From positions 2,232,001 to 2,296,000 of the forward strand of contig OY969703.1 of assembly GCA_963702075.1 (NCBI GenBank): a stretch of DNA of 64,000 nucleotides, read 5' to 3'. Within the stretch, counting starts at the first letter, position 1, and every line of letters begins with the position of its first letter. Source of the DNA: VAYN01 sp963702075. Its GTDB lineage: Bacteria > Actinomycetota > Thermoleophilia > Solirubrobacterales > 70-9. Made by a program: the position numbers and the translations under genes. Of the stretch, positions 7,803 to 15,167 are shown piece by piece. Below the pieces are notes generated by a model. That model saw nothing but the letters and a program-made list of their open reading frames with translations, was not told where the DNA came from and ran no database searches.

Positions 7803-8534
7803 GTGACGATGGGAGCGACAGCGGCACTTGCGACCTTGGTGATGGCGTTCGGTCATGTCGGCCTTGGCGTCAGCGGAGGCCACGAAAAGATCGAGGCTGT
7901 CAGCGACAGCCTGGCGCTGGTCAGCGTCCGCCACCAGCTCGAAGCCGCACCGCCGAAGGCGCAGCCAAAGCCGGCGCCGGAAACGACGGCGCCCACCGCC
8001 GCGGAAATCGCCGCCGATCCCTCGAAGCTGCCCCCGGCCTCCGCCGGGAGCAACGGGACCAGCGTCCCCCACAAGTCAAACCTCAACCGCGAAGACATCT
8101 TCGCCCACCGCCGCAACGGCGATCCCGACGCCGCGATCCTCCTCACCGGCGTCGCCCTCGCGCCGCCGAACGCTCCCGAAGCGGTGAAGGGCGCGATCGA
8201 CGCCGCCAACACGATCATCGGCCGCCCCTATATATGGGGCGGCGGCCACGCCTCCTTCTACTCGCGCGGCTACGACTGCTCCGGCTCGGTCAGCTTCGCC
8301 CTCTTCGGCGGCGGCCTCATCCCCCGCCCCCTCACCTCGGGCGACCTGGAGCACTGGGGCGCGCCCGGCCCCGGCAAGTGGATCACCGTCTACGCCAACG
8401 CCGGCCACACCTTCGCCGAGATCGCCGGCCTGCGCTGGGACACGGTCGGCGACGAACAGGGCACCGGCCCCCGCTGGCACCTCGCCACGACGTCCACCGC
8501 CGGCTTCGTCGTCCGCCACCCGCCAGGCCTTTAA
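7803..8534 (+). CDS. secreted NlpC/P60-like peptidoglycan hydrolase
   Basis: 243 aa. A short hydrophobic N-terminus (residues 4-22) is followed by a Pro/Ala-rich linker (45-85) and a C-terminal NlpC/P60-like domain. The core is IGRPYIWGGG (139-148) then YDCSGSVSFAL, with the expected catalytic Cys159, and AGHTF with candidate catalytic His202. The family cleaves peptide bonds in peptidoglycan stems. Monocistronic. The start is uncertain within the N-terminal 20 residues because no clean ribosome site is seen. Confidence 0.85.
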   Translation: MTMGATAALATLVMAFGHVGLGVSGGHEKIEAVSDSLALVSVRHQLEAAPPKAQPKPAPETTAPTAAEIAADPSKLPPASAGSNGTSVPHKSNLNREDIFAHRRNGDPDAAILLTGVALAPPNAPEAVKGAIDAANTIIGRPYIWGGGHASFYSRGYDCSGSVSFALFGGGLIPRPLTSGDLEHWGAPGPGKWITVYANAGHTFAEIAGLRWDTVGDEQGTGPRWHLATTSTAGFVVRHPPGL

Positions 8535-8540
8535 GAAAAA

Positions 8541-8568
8541 GGGCCGGCCCCCAGGCGGAGGCCGGCCC
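8541..8568 (-). terminator. rho-independent terminator of the 18-codon minus-strand gene
   Basis: GGGCCGGCC (8541-8549) and GGCCGGCCC (8560-8568) form a perfect 9-bp stem with a 10-nt loop. Read on the minus strand it is followed at once by TTTTTCTT. On the plus strand no T-run follows, so it belongs to the minus-strand small gene rather than to the hydrolase ending at 8534. Confidence 0.8.
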
Positions 8569-8576
8569 ACTGGTGG

Positions 8577-8633
8577 CTAGGCCGTCTTCACGATCATCAG
8601 AAGCGGCACCGTATGCCCGGCGTGGAGATCCAT
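8577..8633 (-). CDS. candidate 18-residue peptide gene
   Basis: Encodes MDLHAGHTVPLLMIVKTA then TAG. Three signals support a real gene despite its size. An essentially perfect Shine-Dalgarno (GGGGAGGAGGTGAGG, upstream bases 8638-8652) sits at proper distance. A 5-7-residue charged or polar head (two His) is followed by a hydrophobic tail. A perfect hairpin plus T-run terminator begins 8 bases after the stop. The peptide may be a signalling peptide, a membrane microprotein or a leader, but no gene follows before the terminator. The divergent HTH regulator and an intervening dyad suggest a regulator-peptide pair. No family is recognised. Confidence 0.6.
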   Translation of the reverse strand: MDLHAGHTVPLLMIVKTA

Positions 8634-8684
8634 CCGTCCTCACCTCCTCCCCGGCTATTCACTTATCGATGGAACCGACCAGGT

Positions 8685-8708
8685 ATTGGTGGAATCAGTT
8701 CCACCAAT
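8685..8708. promoter_or_regulatory. perfect 10-bp dyad between the small peptide gene and HTH regulator
   Basis: ATTGGTGGAA (8685-8694) and TTCCACCAAT (8699-8708) are perfect inverted repeats around TCAG, about 50 bp upstream of the peptide start and 105 bp upstream of the regulator at 8814. GGAATC recurs directly after the right arm. It is likely the operator of the neighbouring winged-helix regulator (inference); as RNA it would form a stable stem-loop. Confidence 0.5.
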
Positions 8709-8813
8709 GGAATCGGGTTCAGGAAAAGAATCCGGATTTTTGAACAACTTGTCCAGTAAACCGACTAGGATCAAGAAATCGGCACTAATCAGCTAGGGAC
8801 AAAGGGAAAAGCG

Positions 8814-9410
8814 ATGTCAACCAAAGTCGAGCGGCAAAAAGCAGCTCAAAACCGCATCAAAGCGATGAACCACCCACTGCGGGCAGCATTGCTTCGAATC
8901 CTGGTCGAACGAACCTCGAGCCCGGCCGAAATGGCGCGTGAGCTAGACGAGGATCTGTCCAATGTGAGCTACCACACCAAACAGCTGGTGGAGCTGGAAT
9001 GTGCCGAGCTCGTCAGCACCCGACCAGTCCGCGGTGCGCTGGAGCATTTCTACCGCGGTACCGAGCGCTCTTTGATCGATCGGGAGGAATGGGACGAGCT
9101 CGACCCGAATATGGCCGAGAGTCTCATTCACGAAATGATGCAGAAGGCCCTCGACGACTTCGTCGCCGCAGCGCAGGCGCAGACGATCGGAAATGAAGGC
9201 GCCTTCCATCTGACTCGAACTCCCTTGCTTGTAGACCAGGAGGGGCTGACGGAAGCTCTCGAGGCGCATGAACGCGCCAGACTGGAGCTACTGGAAATTG
9301 CGTCCCGTAGCGCCGAGCGCATGATCGAGTCCGGCGAGGTGGGCATCAACGTCTCCTCGTCGCAGGCCTGCTTCAAGATGCCGAGCCCGAAGGGCCGCCA
9401 GAGCTTGTAG
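8814..9410 (+). CDS. ArsR-like winged-helix transcriptional regulator
   Basis: 198 aa. Residues about 14-85 form a winged-helix domain of the ArsR/HTH_20 type (MNHPLRAALLRIL, SPAEMARELDEDLSNVSYH, then a wing VSTRPVRGALEHFYRG). There are no metal-binding cysteines of the classic ArsR site; the only Cys are at about 62 and 188. The C-terminal half is helical (EAHERARLELLEIASRSAERM) and probably dimerises or senses an effector. RBS AAGGGA lies 6 bases before ATG. It is divergent from the small peptide gene and is the obvious candidate to bind the dyad at 8685. Confidence 0.82.
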   Translation: MSTKVERQKAAQNRIKAMNHPLRAALLRILVERTSSPAEMARELDEDLSNVSYHTKQLVELECAELVSTRPVRGALEHFYRGTERSLIDREEWDELDPNMAESLIHEMMQKALDDFVAAAQAQTIGNEGAFHLTRTPLLVDQEGLTEALEAHERARLELLEIASRSAERMIESGEVGINVSSSQACFKMPSPKGRQSL

Positions 9411-9456
9411 TCCGACCCGCCGGACCAGCGCCTTGACATCGCGCGCAGCGTCTGAC

Positions 9457-10131
9457 TCAGAGGACTAGCTCGAGCGTGCCGCGGATCAGCAGCAGAATGC
9501 CGATCACGATCGCAACCCTGGCGCCGGCGATCCGCCCGCGCTCGCTGATCCAGCGACGGAAGCGATCGACCCCCTGCTGGGTCCGCTCCGGCGAGAGCGC
9601 GTAACCGACCAGCGGCACCTCGAGGAAGATCGCCTGAATCAGGCAGAAGAGGACGACGAGGAAGACCGTCGCCCCGGTGCCGGGGTCGAGGTGCACCAGC
9701 CGGTTGAGGGCGACAAGGTAGGAGGCGCCAGGGAAGCTCAGCACCGCCCCCACCGCGAAGGCGATCCTCGGCGAGCCGCGTCCGAGCATGCGCTGCGGCC
9801 ACGATTCCTTTTCGGACGCCTGCTTGCGCTGCCGCCGCTCCTCGCCGAGTTCGCTGCGGAGGACCAGGCCGACGATCAGGGCGATCGCCCCGAAGACCAG
9901 ATCCTCGGCCGGGGTGAAGGTCGTGCGGGCGCTTTCGACGCTACTGCTGTCGTGGAAGGAGAAGGCGATCAGCAGCCCGACCGAGATGCTGGTCAGGTAG
10001 CTGCCCAGCAGGTACCCGAGCATCAGCCGCTTCGGGTCGGGCAGCAGCATCATCACCGTCACCGCCGCCAGCAGCGTCGGGTTCAACATCGCCGTGAGCG
10101 ACAGGCCTAGGAAACTGACGAGGTCGCCCAC
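9457..10131 (-). CDS. GAP/Sap family membrane protein
   Basis: 224 aa, about six membrane segments with the LysE-like N-terminus (MGDLVSFLGLSLTAMLNPT) and a conserved SFPGASYLVALNRL segment in the middle. In mycobacteria GAP (Sap) proteins help move glycopeptidolipids or sulfolipid-1 to the cell surface. No such lipid pathway is visible here, so the cargo is unknown. A cytoplasmic Lys/Arg/Glu-rich loop (about residues 95-112) separates the two halves. Followed by 46 bp without a clear terminator before the convergent regulator. Confidence 0.75.
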   Translation of the reverse strand: MGDLVSFLGLSLTAMLNPTLLAAVTVMMLLPDPKRLMLGYLLGSYLTSISVGLLIAFSFHDSSSVESARTTFTPAEDLVFGAIALIVGLVLRSELGEERRQRKQASEKESWPQRMLGRGSPRIAFAVGAVLSFPGASYLVALNRLVHLDPGTGATVFLVVLFCLIQAIFLEVPLVGYALSPERTQQGVDRFRRWISERGRIAGARVAIVIGILLLIRGTLELVL

Positions 10132-10157
10132 GACGATGTGATTTCGCCCCTACAGGG

Positions 10158-10574
10158 TTATTCCTCCCAGCGGGCGGTGAGCTGGTAGATGATCGTGACG
10201 TCGAGGATGATCATCAGGAACGCCCACAGCGGCGCGGCCGGGAACCAGACGATCTGCGCCACGGCGTTGATCGCGACGAAGAAAACGGCGACGAAGCGCG
10301 CCGACTCCGCGGCGGCAAAGAGGCCGAGTCCGGTTGCGGCGACGAGCGAGCCGAGGATCAGGTGGATCCACCCCCACGTCGTCACGTCGGCGATGATCAC
10401 TCCCTGACCGCCGACGATCACCACTTCGTTGTTGAGAATCGCGGCGAGGCCGTACAGCGCATCCAGCGAGCCGACGATCAACATCACCGCTCCAGCGAAC
10501 ACCGTCCAGCCAGTCGGCTGCCTGCTCTCCACTCGCCGCGAGTACTCACGCTTCTCTGCAGCGCCTGCCTCCAT
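10158..10574 (-). CDS. four-TM membrane protein (DUF7144-like)
   Basis: 138 aa from the ATG at 10574, chosen because AAAGGAG lies 5 bases upstream; a longer in-frame start at 10646 has no such site. A hydrophilic N-terminus (about 20 residues) is followed by four hydrophobic segments with GWTVFAGAVMLIVGSLDALYG first and a C-terminal YQLTARWEE. This pattern matches the actinobacterial DUF7144 family as I recall it. Function unknown. Confidence 0.75.
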   Translation of the reverse strand: MEAGAAEKREYSRRVESRQPTGWTVFAGAVMLIVGSLDALYGLAAILNNEVVIVGGQGVIIADVTTWGWIHLILGSLVAATGLGLFAAAESARFVAVFFVAINAVAQIVWFPAAPLWAFLMIILDVTIIYQLTARWEE

Positions 10575-10690
10575 TGAGGCTCCTTTCATCTGGCCCGGGG
10601 GCCGGTTGTTGATCCATCCCTTGACACCAGCGCCCCCTGCCGACACACCGGTTAGCTAGACCATAAGACCGGGTTGTTCCCAAAGCAACG

Positions 10691-11371
10691 TCAGGCGGCG
10701 AACCGGTAGCCGACGCCCGGGTCGGTGCGGATGAAGACGTGCTCGCCCTGCGGCTCGATCTTGCGGCGCAGGTTGGCGACGTGGGCGCGCAGGACCTGCA
10801 GGTCGTCTTCGTACTCGACCCCCCAGACCTCGACCAGCAGGGCGCGGTGGGTCATCAGGCGGCCGCGGTTGCGGACGAGGACGCGGAGGAGCTCGAACTC
10901 GGTCGGGGTCAGGTGGACCTCCTCGCCGTCGCGGCGCACGCTGCGGGCGGCGAGGTCGATCTCGAGCCCGTCGACAGCGATCGCCGGCTCCTCGGCCTCC
11001 GGGCGGGCGCGGCGCAGGGCGGCCTCCAGCCGGGCCACCAGCTCGCGCGGGCCGAACGGCTTGGTCACGTAGTCGTCGGCGCCCGCCGAGAGCGCCTCGA
11101 CCTTCTTGTCCTCGTCGCCGACAGCCGAGAGGACGACGATCGGCATCTCGCTCCACTCGCGGATCCGCCGCGTCACCTCGACCCCGTCGACGTCGGGCAG
11201 CATCAGGTCGAGGATCGCCGCCTGCGGCGGCCGGACGGCGACGAGGTCGAGTGCCTCCTCGCCGCTGCTCGCCGGCACCGCCTCGAAGCCGGCGTCGCGG
11301 AGGATCACCCGCAGCGCCCGGACGATCTGCGGCTCGTCGTCGCAGACGAGGATCCGGGGCTGGTCGCTCAC
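10691..11371 (-). CDS. kdpE-like: OmpR/KdpE-family response regulator
   Basis: 226 aa. The receiver domain (residues 5-118) has the acidic pair DDE at 11-13, phospho-acceptor Asp55 (ILDLMLPD) and the conserved Lys of YVTKPF near 104. The winged-helix DNA-binding domain (about 130-225) has the LTPTEFELL start and the VGYRF end. The pattern is closest to KdpE. Its start overlaps the stop of the kinase gene by 4 bp, so they are translationally coupled. No kdpFABC pump genes are within the window, so potassium control is only a suggestion. Confidence 0.9.
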   Translation of the reverse strand: MSDQPRILVCDDEPQIVRALRVILRDAGFEAVPASSGEEALDLVAVRPPQAAILDLMLPDVDGVEVTRRIREWSEMPIVVLSAVGDEDKKVEALSAGADDYVTKPFGPRELVARLEAALRRARPEAEEPAIAVDGLEIDLAARSVRRDGEEVHLTPTEFELLRVLVRNRGRLMTHRALLVEVWGVEYEDDLQVLRAHVANLRRKIEPQGEHVFIRTDPGVGYRFAA

Positions 11372-12513
11372 GCCGTGCCCTCGGTCAGCGGGAAGGAGAC
11401 GACGAAGGTGCTGCCCTGTCCCGGCACCGACTCGACCGCGATCTCGCCGCCGTTGGCCTCGATGAAGCCGCGGGCGATCGAGAGCCCGAGGCCGGAGCCC
11501 TGGCCGCCCTCGCGCCGGTAGAAGGGTTCGAAGATGCGCTCGCGGTCCTGCTCGGGGATGCCGGGCCCCTGGTCGACGACGCGGACGACCAGGCGGCCGC
11601 CGACCTCGCGCGAGCGCACCAGGACCGGGCGGTCGCTGCCGTGGCGGACCGCGTTGGCGAAGAGGTTGGCGAAGGCGCGTTCGAGCTGTGCCGCGTCGGC
11701 GACGAGCGCCGGGATCTCAGCCCCGATCCCGAGCCTGACCAAGGCGGCGTCGCCCGCCAGCGATTCCCGCGCCGCCTCCAGCACCCCGGCCAGGTCGATC
11801 GGCTCCCGGCGCGGCTCCGCCGAGCCCGACTCCAGGCGCGAAACGTCAAGCAGGTTCTCGACCAGCCGCGACAGGCGCTCCCCTTCCTCGACCACCGCCT
11901 CGCTCAGCTCGTGCCGCTCGGGCTCGGTGAGCGTCGGCGAGTCCAGTGCCGTCCCCGCGGCGATGATCGAAGTCAACGGCGTGCGCAAATCGTGCGAGAC
12001 CGAGCGCAACAGCGCCGTCTTCAGCTCGTCGCTGCGCCGCAGCGCTCCCGCCTCGATCGCCTCCGCCTCCATCCGGTCCCGCTCCGCCGAGAGCTCCCGC
12101 AACTGCGCCAGCACCCGCTCGGTCTCCTCCCGCCCCCGCTCCGCTTCGGCGGCTCGAGCCCGCGCCATCTCAGCCAGCGAGCTGCTGGCCAAAGCGACGA
12201 TCCCAAAGGTGACAAGCGCCACCGCGTCCTTGTCGGCGGCGATGTCGAGCTTCCCGGTCGGCGGAATGTGGAACCAGTTGAACGCCAGCGCGCTCAGCAG
12301 CGCCGAGACCAGCCCCAATCGCCATCCCCAGACGCTGGAGATCAGCAGCACGCCCGGGATGTAGACGACGCCCAGCGAGACCGCCGGCGCGACGTCCTTC
12401 AGCGGATAGACCAGCAAGGTCGCGACCGCGACCGTTCCGAGAGTCGCCAGAAGCCCCCACCCCCACGGGGGCGAGCCGCCCTCAAAACCGAGATCCGCCA
12501 TGCGTCGGCGCAT
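11368..12513 (-). CDS. kdpD-like: KdpD-like sensor histidine kinase (DUF4118 + HATPase, no KdpD N-terminal domain)
   Basis: 381 aa. A four-helix DUF4118 membrane domain (about 17-112) is followed by a coiled coil (115-160), a HisKA dimerisation domain with phospho-accepting His174 in SVSHDLRTPLTS, and a HATPase_c domain with N-box NLFANAVRHG, DQGPGIP and GSGLGLSIARG. It lacks the large cytosolic KdpD/USP N-terminal region of full KdpD (normally about 900 aa), so it is the short actinobacterial or orphan type. First gene of a two-gene operon with the response regulator. Confidence 0.9.
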   Translation of the reverse strand: MRRRMADLGFEGGSPPWGWGLLATLGTVAVATLLVYPLKDVAPAVSLGVVYIPGVLLISSVWGWRLGLVSALLSALAFNWFHIPPTGKLDIAADKDAVALVTFGIVALASSSLAEMARARAAEAERGREETERVLAQLRELSAERDRMEAEAIEAGALRRSDELKTALLRSVSHDLRTPLTSIIAAGTALDSPTLTEPERHELSEAVVEEGERLSRLVENLLDVSRLESGSAEPRREPIDLAGVLEAARESLAGDAALVRLGIGAEIPALVADAAQLERAFANLFANAVRHGSDRPVLVRSREVGGRLVVRVVDQGPGIPEQDRERIFEPFYRREGGQGSGLGLSIARGFIEANGGEIAVESVPGQGSTFVVSFPLTEGTA

Positions 12514-12603
12514 CCCCGCAGCCTAAGCTCCACCGGCGGCGATGAGTTTCGCCGTTGCTCTCCGTCTTTACTTACATCAGCCACCCAGACAAAGGAGAGC
12601 AAC

Positions 12604-13182
12604 ATGACCGCGACTTACACCTTCGATGTCTTCTCCAGCCTCGACGGCTTCGGCTCCGCGGGGGGCGACTGGGGCGGCTACTGGGGCAAGCAGGGCCCCG
12701 AGCTACTCGACCACCGCCTCGCCCTGCACGAAGAGGAGCAGCGAATGGTCTTCGGAGCCAACACCTATCGCCTGTTCGCCGAGATGCTGGCCGAGAGCAG
12801 CGAGGAGTCCGAGGTGCGCGACCCGTGGGTCACGCGGATGCGCAACCTGCCCGCAACGGTGATTTCGACCACCCTGGATGGCCCCCTCGACTGGCCCGAC
12901 GCCACCATCGCCAGCGGCGACGCCATCGACGTCGTCGCCCAACTCAAGGAGGAGTCCCAGGTCCCGCTGCGCTCCCACGGCAGCCTCGCGATGAACCGGG
13001 CACTGATGGCCGCCGGCCTGGTCGACCGCGTACAAGTGACGCTCTTCCCCGTGATCACCGGCCAAACCGGAAGTTCCCCGATCTTCGAGGGCGCAGCCGA
13101 CTTCGACCTCGAGCTGCTGGAGAGCCGAACTCTCGACGGCCACATCCAAGAGCTCACCTACCGACCCAACCTGCACCGCTGA
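12604..13182 (+). CDS. dihydrofolate reductase family (RibD C-terminal-like) protein
   Basis: 192 aa. The fold is recognised from the opening FDVFSSLDGFGSA, a central VFGANTYRLF segment, the HGSLAMNRALMAAGLVD stretch that holds the NADPH site, and VTLFPVITG near the end. These actinobacterial relatives are usually annotated only as reductases and rarely have a known substrate. ATG 12604 has AAAGGAGAGC just upstream. Monocistronic and divergent from the sensor kinase. Confidence 0.85.
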   Translation: MTATYTFDVFSSLDGFGSAGGDWGGYWGKQGPELLDHRLALHEEEQRMVFGANTYRLFAEMLAESSEESEVRDPWVTRMRNLPATVISTTLDGPLDWPDATIASGDAIDVVAQLKEESQVPLRSHGSLAMNRALMAAGLVDRVQVTLFPVITGQTGSSPIFEGAADFDLELLESRTLDGHIQELTYRPNLHR

Positions 13183-13192
13183 GCCGGCGAGG

Positions 13193-13486
13193 TCAGCTGC
13201 CAGAAGATCGCGGCGACGCCGCAGAACGAGCGTCGTGCATCGAGACGATGAAAACCCGATCGGTTTCCTCGTCGTACCTGTAGAGCAGGAGCATCCATGA
13301 CCAGGGCCCTAGCACGAAGCGAGTGGGCGCCCACCTACCGTCCAACTCCGGGCCGGAGAGTGGGAACATCTCGAGAGCCCGTAGTGAGCGAATGATCCGG
13401 CTCCAGGTATTGCCGGGGAGATTGAGGCGCGAGATGGCATCGTCTACGTCCCGCATCGCTCGCGGGCTGACTATCACCTGCGCCAC
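13193..13486 (-). CDS. RelE/ParE-type toxin
   Basis: 97 aa. The N-terminus VIVSPRAMRDVDDAISRL, the FPLSGPEL turn and the C-terminal LLLYRYDEETDRVFIVSMHDAR strand pair are typical of the RelE/ParE fold. It starts with GTG directly after the TGA of the preceding RHH gene (TGAGTG), as in antitoxin-toxin operons. ParE members poison gyrase and RelE members cleave mRNA; the sequence alone does not decide between them. Sits at the left edge of an accessory region. Confidence 0.8.
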   Translation of the reverse strand: MAQVIVSPRAMRDVDDAISRLNLPGNTWSRIIRSLRALEMFPLSGPELDGRWAPTRFVLGPWSWMLLLYRYDEETDRVFIVSMHDARSAASPRSSGS

Positions 13487-13789
13487 TCAGGTCAACTCGT
13501 CGAGCGGAGTGCCTTCTCCGCGCGCAGCCTGCGCGAGTCCCTCCTGAGTGCGCTCCCAGGCACCTGGAATTGCGTCGAGGATCTCCGTGATGCGGCTGGC
13601 ATCCGGATCTGCATCGTCCAATGCAGTAGAGAGAAGGGACCGCGCCAGCGTTCCCTCTTGGACGTGGGTCCGCTCGGCGAGCTTCGCAAGCTTATGAGCA
13701 TGGACTTCGTCGAGAGTGACGTTTATGCGCTTCGGATTGACGGCCACGCCCAAATAATTGCACAGATCTACACGTTCTGTACGCCCCAC
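13487..13789 (-). CDS. ribbon-helix-helix antitoxin
   Basis: Up to 100 aa; the likely core begins at an in-frame GTG giving VAVNPKRINVTL. The RHH DNA-binding fold is PKRINVTLDEVHAHKLAKLAERTHV followed by a Ser/Leu helix. The acidic C-terminus (GAWERTQEGLAQAARGEGTPLDELT) is the probable toxin-binding tail. It directly precedes the RelE/ParE gene with no gap, the usual order. The first 15 residues are doubtful because no ribosome site is seen for either start; the gene may be transcribed leaderless. Confidence 0.75.
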   Translation of the reverse strand: MGRTERVDLCNYLGVAVNPKRINVTLDEVHAHKLAKLAERTHVQEGTLARSLLSTALDDADPDASRITEILDAIPGAWERTQEGLAQAARGEGTPLDELT

Positions 13790-13952
13790 CCGAGAGCCGA
13801 CCCCTTCACCAGCAGCATCTCCGGCCGCGATGCCCTAGCGGACTCACTGCGAGCCCCGGGAGATGTGATCAAGAATGCGACCAGCGAACTTGATCCCGAT
13901 ATAGCTGCCCGTCTACACCCCCACCTCGGGGTGCTGCGATGGAGTACACCGT
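13790..13952. other. no convincing gene; possible decayed coding sequence
   Basis: No start with a ribosome site is visible on either strand. Two overlapping plus-strand frames here read like short protein pieces (DVIKNATSELDPDIAARLHPH near 13860-13925, then MEYTVWLDGRFGNSGG from 13939). Neither joins in frame to the membrane protein downstream. This could be a frameshifted or truncated gene, or chance. Confidence 0.35.
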
Positions 13953-14951
13953 GTGGCTCGACGGTCGCTTCGGGAACTCAGGGGGACTGGCGCTCTCGAT
14001 TGCGTCGGTGGCCGAAACGCTTGCCGATGTCGCAGCCACCGTCGACGAGGATCACCTGACATCCAATCCCGTTGCGGGTCGCGCAGCCCACAAGGCTGCC
14101 GGGATTGCGCTCCGGATCCCACGGGACTCGTTATCGCCGAGTGCCTGGCAATCCTGCAGTTCCTCGTCCTGTGTCTGGCGTCCTTCTTTGCCGCGCAGAC
14201 CTTCCTTTCTCAGCCTGAGAATGGGCACAGGAGCCTCGGGGACGCGGCGGGGCTCTTCGCCGCCGGCTACGGAATCGGGCTTCTCTCAACCGCGTTCACG
14301 GCCGGAGTTGATTTCTCCGAACCTCACTCGCACGCTTACCTCATCGCGGGTGTACTCGACGGCGTCTTCGTCGCCACTCTGATGATCGCCGCGCTTCTTG
14401 CGGCGGTCGGCTTTTCCCAGCGTGACCGCACACGGCGCGACTACCTCCTGGGCTGGGCTGGCATTACCTTCATGGCGGCGAACCTGGTTGCCCTCATAGC
14501 CGGCGTCCTTCGGTCCGAGGGCTATACGGACCAGCATGGGCTGGGCACCCTGACCGCTGGTCTCAACCTGGGGACCACCGGCCTTTCGGCTGTCGTGGTT
14601 GCCGGGGTGATTGCCGCGTTTGCCTTTTTCGACGCTGCGCAGGCAGAGGGCACAGCGAAGGACTCCGTTGCGCGTCGGGATCTCCTGCTCGCTGCGGCGG
14701 CGGGCTCCTATGCCGTCTTCCATCTCATCGGTTTCGCGGGCGAGGCAGTCGTTGCGATTGCCCATTCGGACTTGGGATACTCCGGGGCAGAGGCCGCCCC
14801 GACCTGGTTCGCTGCCCTGGCCGGAGTTGTTTCCTGCGGCGCCGCCGTCTGCGTGGCAGCCGCCCTTCAACCCGCCTTTGCGCGGGCACTTCAGCGACTC
14901 CGTTTAGCCGGCCTGTCAGATGCGTCGGGCGGACACTCCACTCACCGGTGA
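13953..14951 (+). CDS. multi-pass membrane protein, 5' end doubtful
   Basis: The 332-residue frame from a GTG has an Arg/Cys-rich, unnatural-looking first 57 residues, then seven good hydrophobic segments starting at LVIAECLAILQFLVLCLASF (about base 14126). No ATG/GTG start lies near that point in this frame. The alternative frame from ATG 13939 reads plausibly until about 14125, which points to a frameshift or an assembly or evolutionary change. Membrane segments are separated by short loops, with one acidic loop (QAEGTAKDS). No family is recognised. Confidence 0.55.
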   Translation: MARRSLRELRGTGALDCVGGRNACRCRSHRRRGSPDIQSRCGSRSPQGCRDCAPDPTGLVIAECLAILQFLVLCLASFFAAQTFLSQPENGHRSLGDAAGLFAAGYGIGLLSTAFTAGVDFSEPHSHAYLIAGVLDGVFVATLMIAALLAAVGFSQRDRTRRDYLLGWAGITFMAANLVALIAGVLRSEGYTDQHGLGTLTAGLNLGTTGLSAVVVAGVIAAFAFFDAAQAEGTAKDSVARRDLLLAAAAGSYAVFHLIGFAGEAVVAIAHSDLGYSGAEAAPTWFAALAGVVSCGAAVCVAAALQPAFARALQRLRLAGLSDASGGHSTHR

Positions 14952-15167
14952 TCCCGTCTGAGGCGACCAATCTGCTCCAGGGAGTTCGATTCTGCCCAAG
15001 GAGTTCAGCTGGGTTAGCTCGAGTTGGGGACCAATTTCGGGACCAAGCTTTGCGTCGTCTGGCCGAAGCCCAGAGATAGCGCCACCGTTTGTAGCGACGG
15101 AGGCATCGGTCGACTTCACGCCGAGGCAGTCGCACCTGGACGACCAGCCGGGAGATATGTTGAGTAA

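Noticed and set aside
8541..8568. Hairpin as terminator for the NlpC/P60-like gene
   Set aside because: On the plus strand there is no T-run after the stem; the T-run is on the minus-strand side, matching the small peptide gene.
10691..12513. A complete potassium-transport (kdp) locus
   Set aside because: Only the two-component genes are present; no kdpFABC genes occur in the window.
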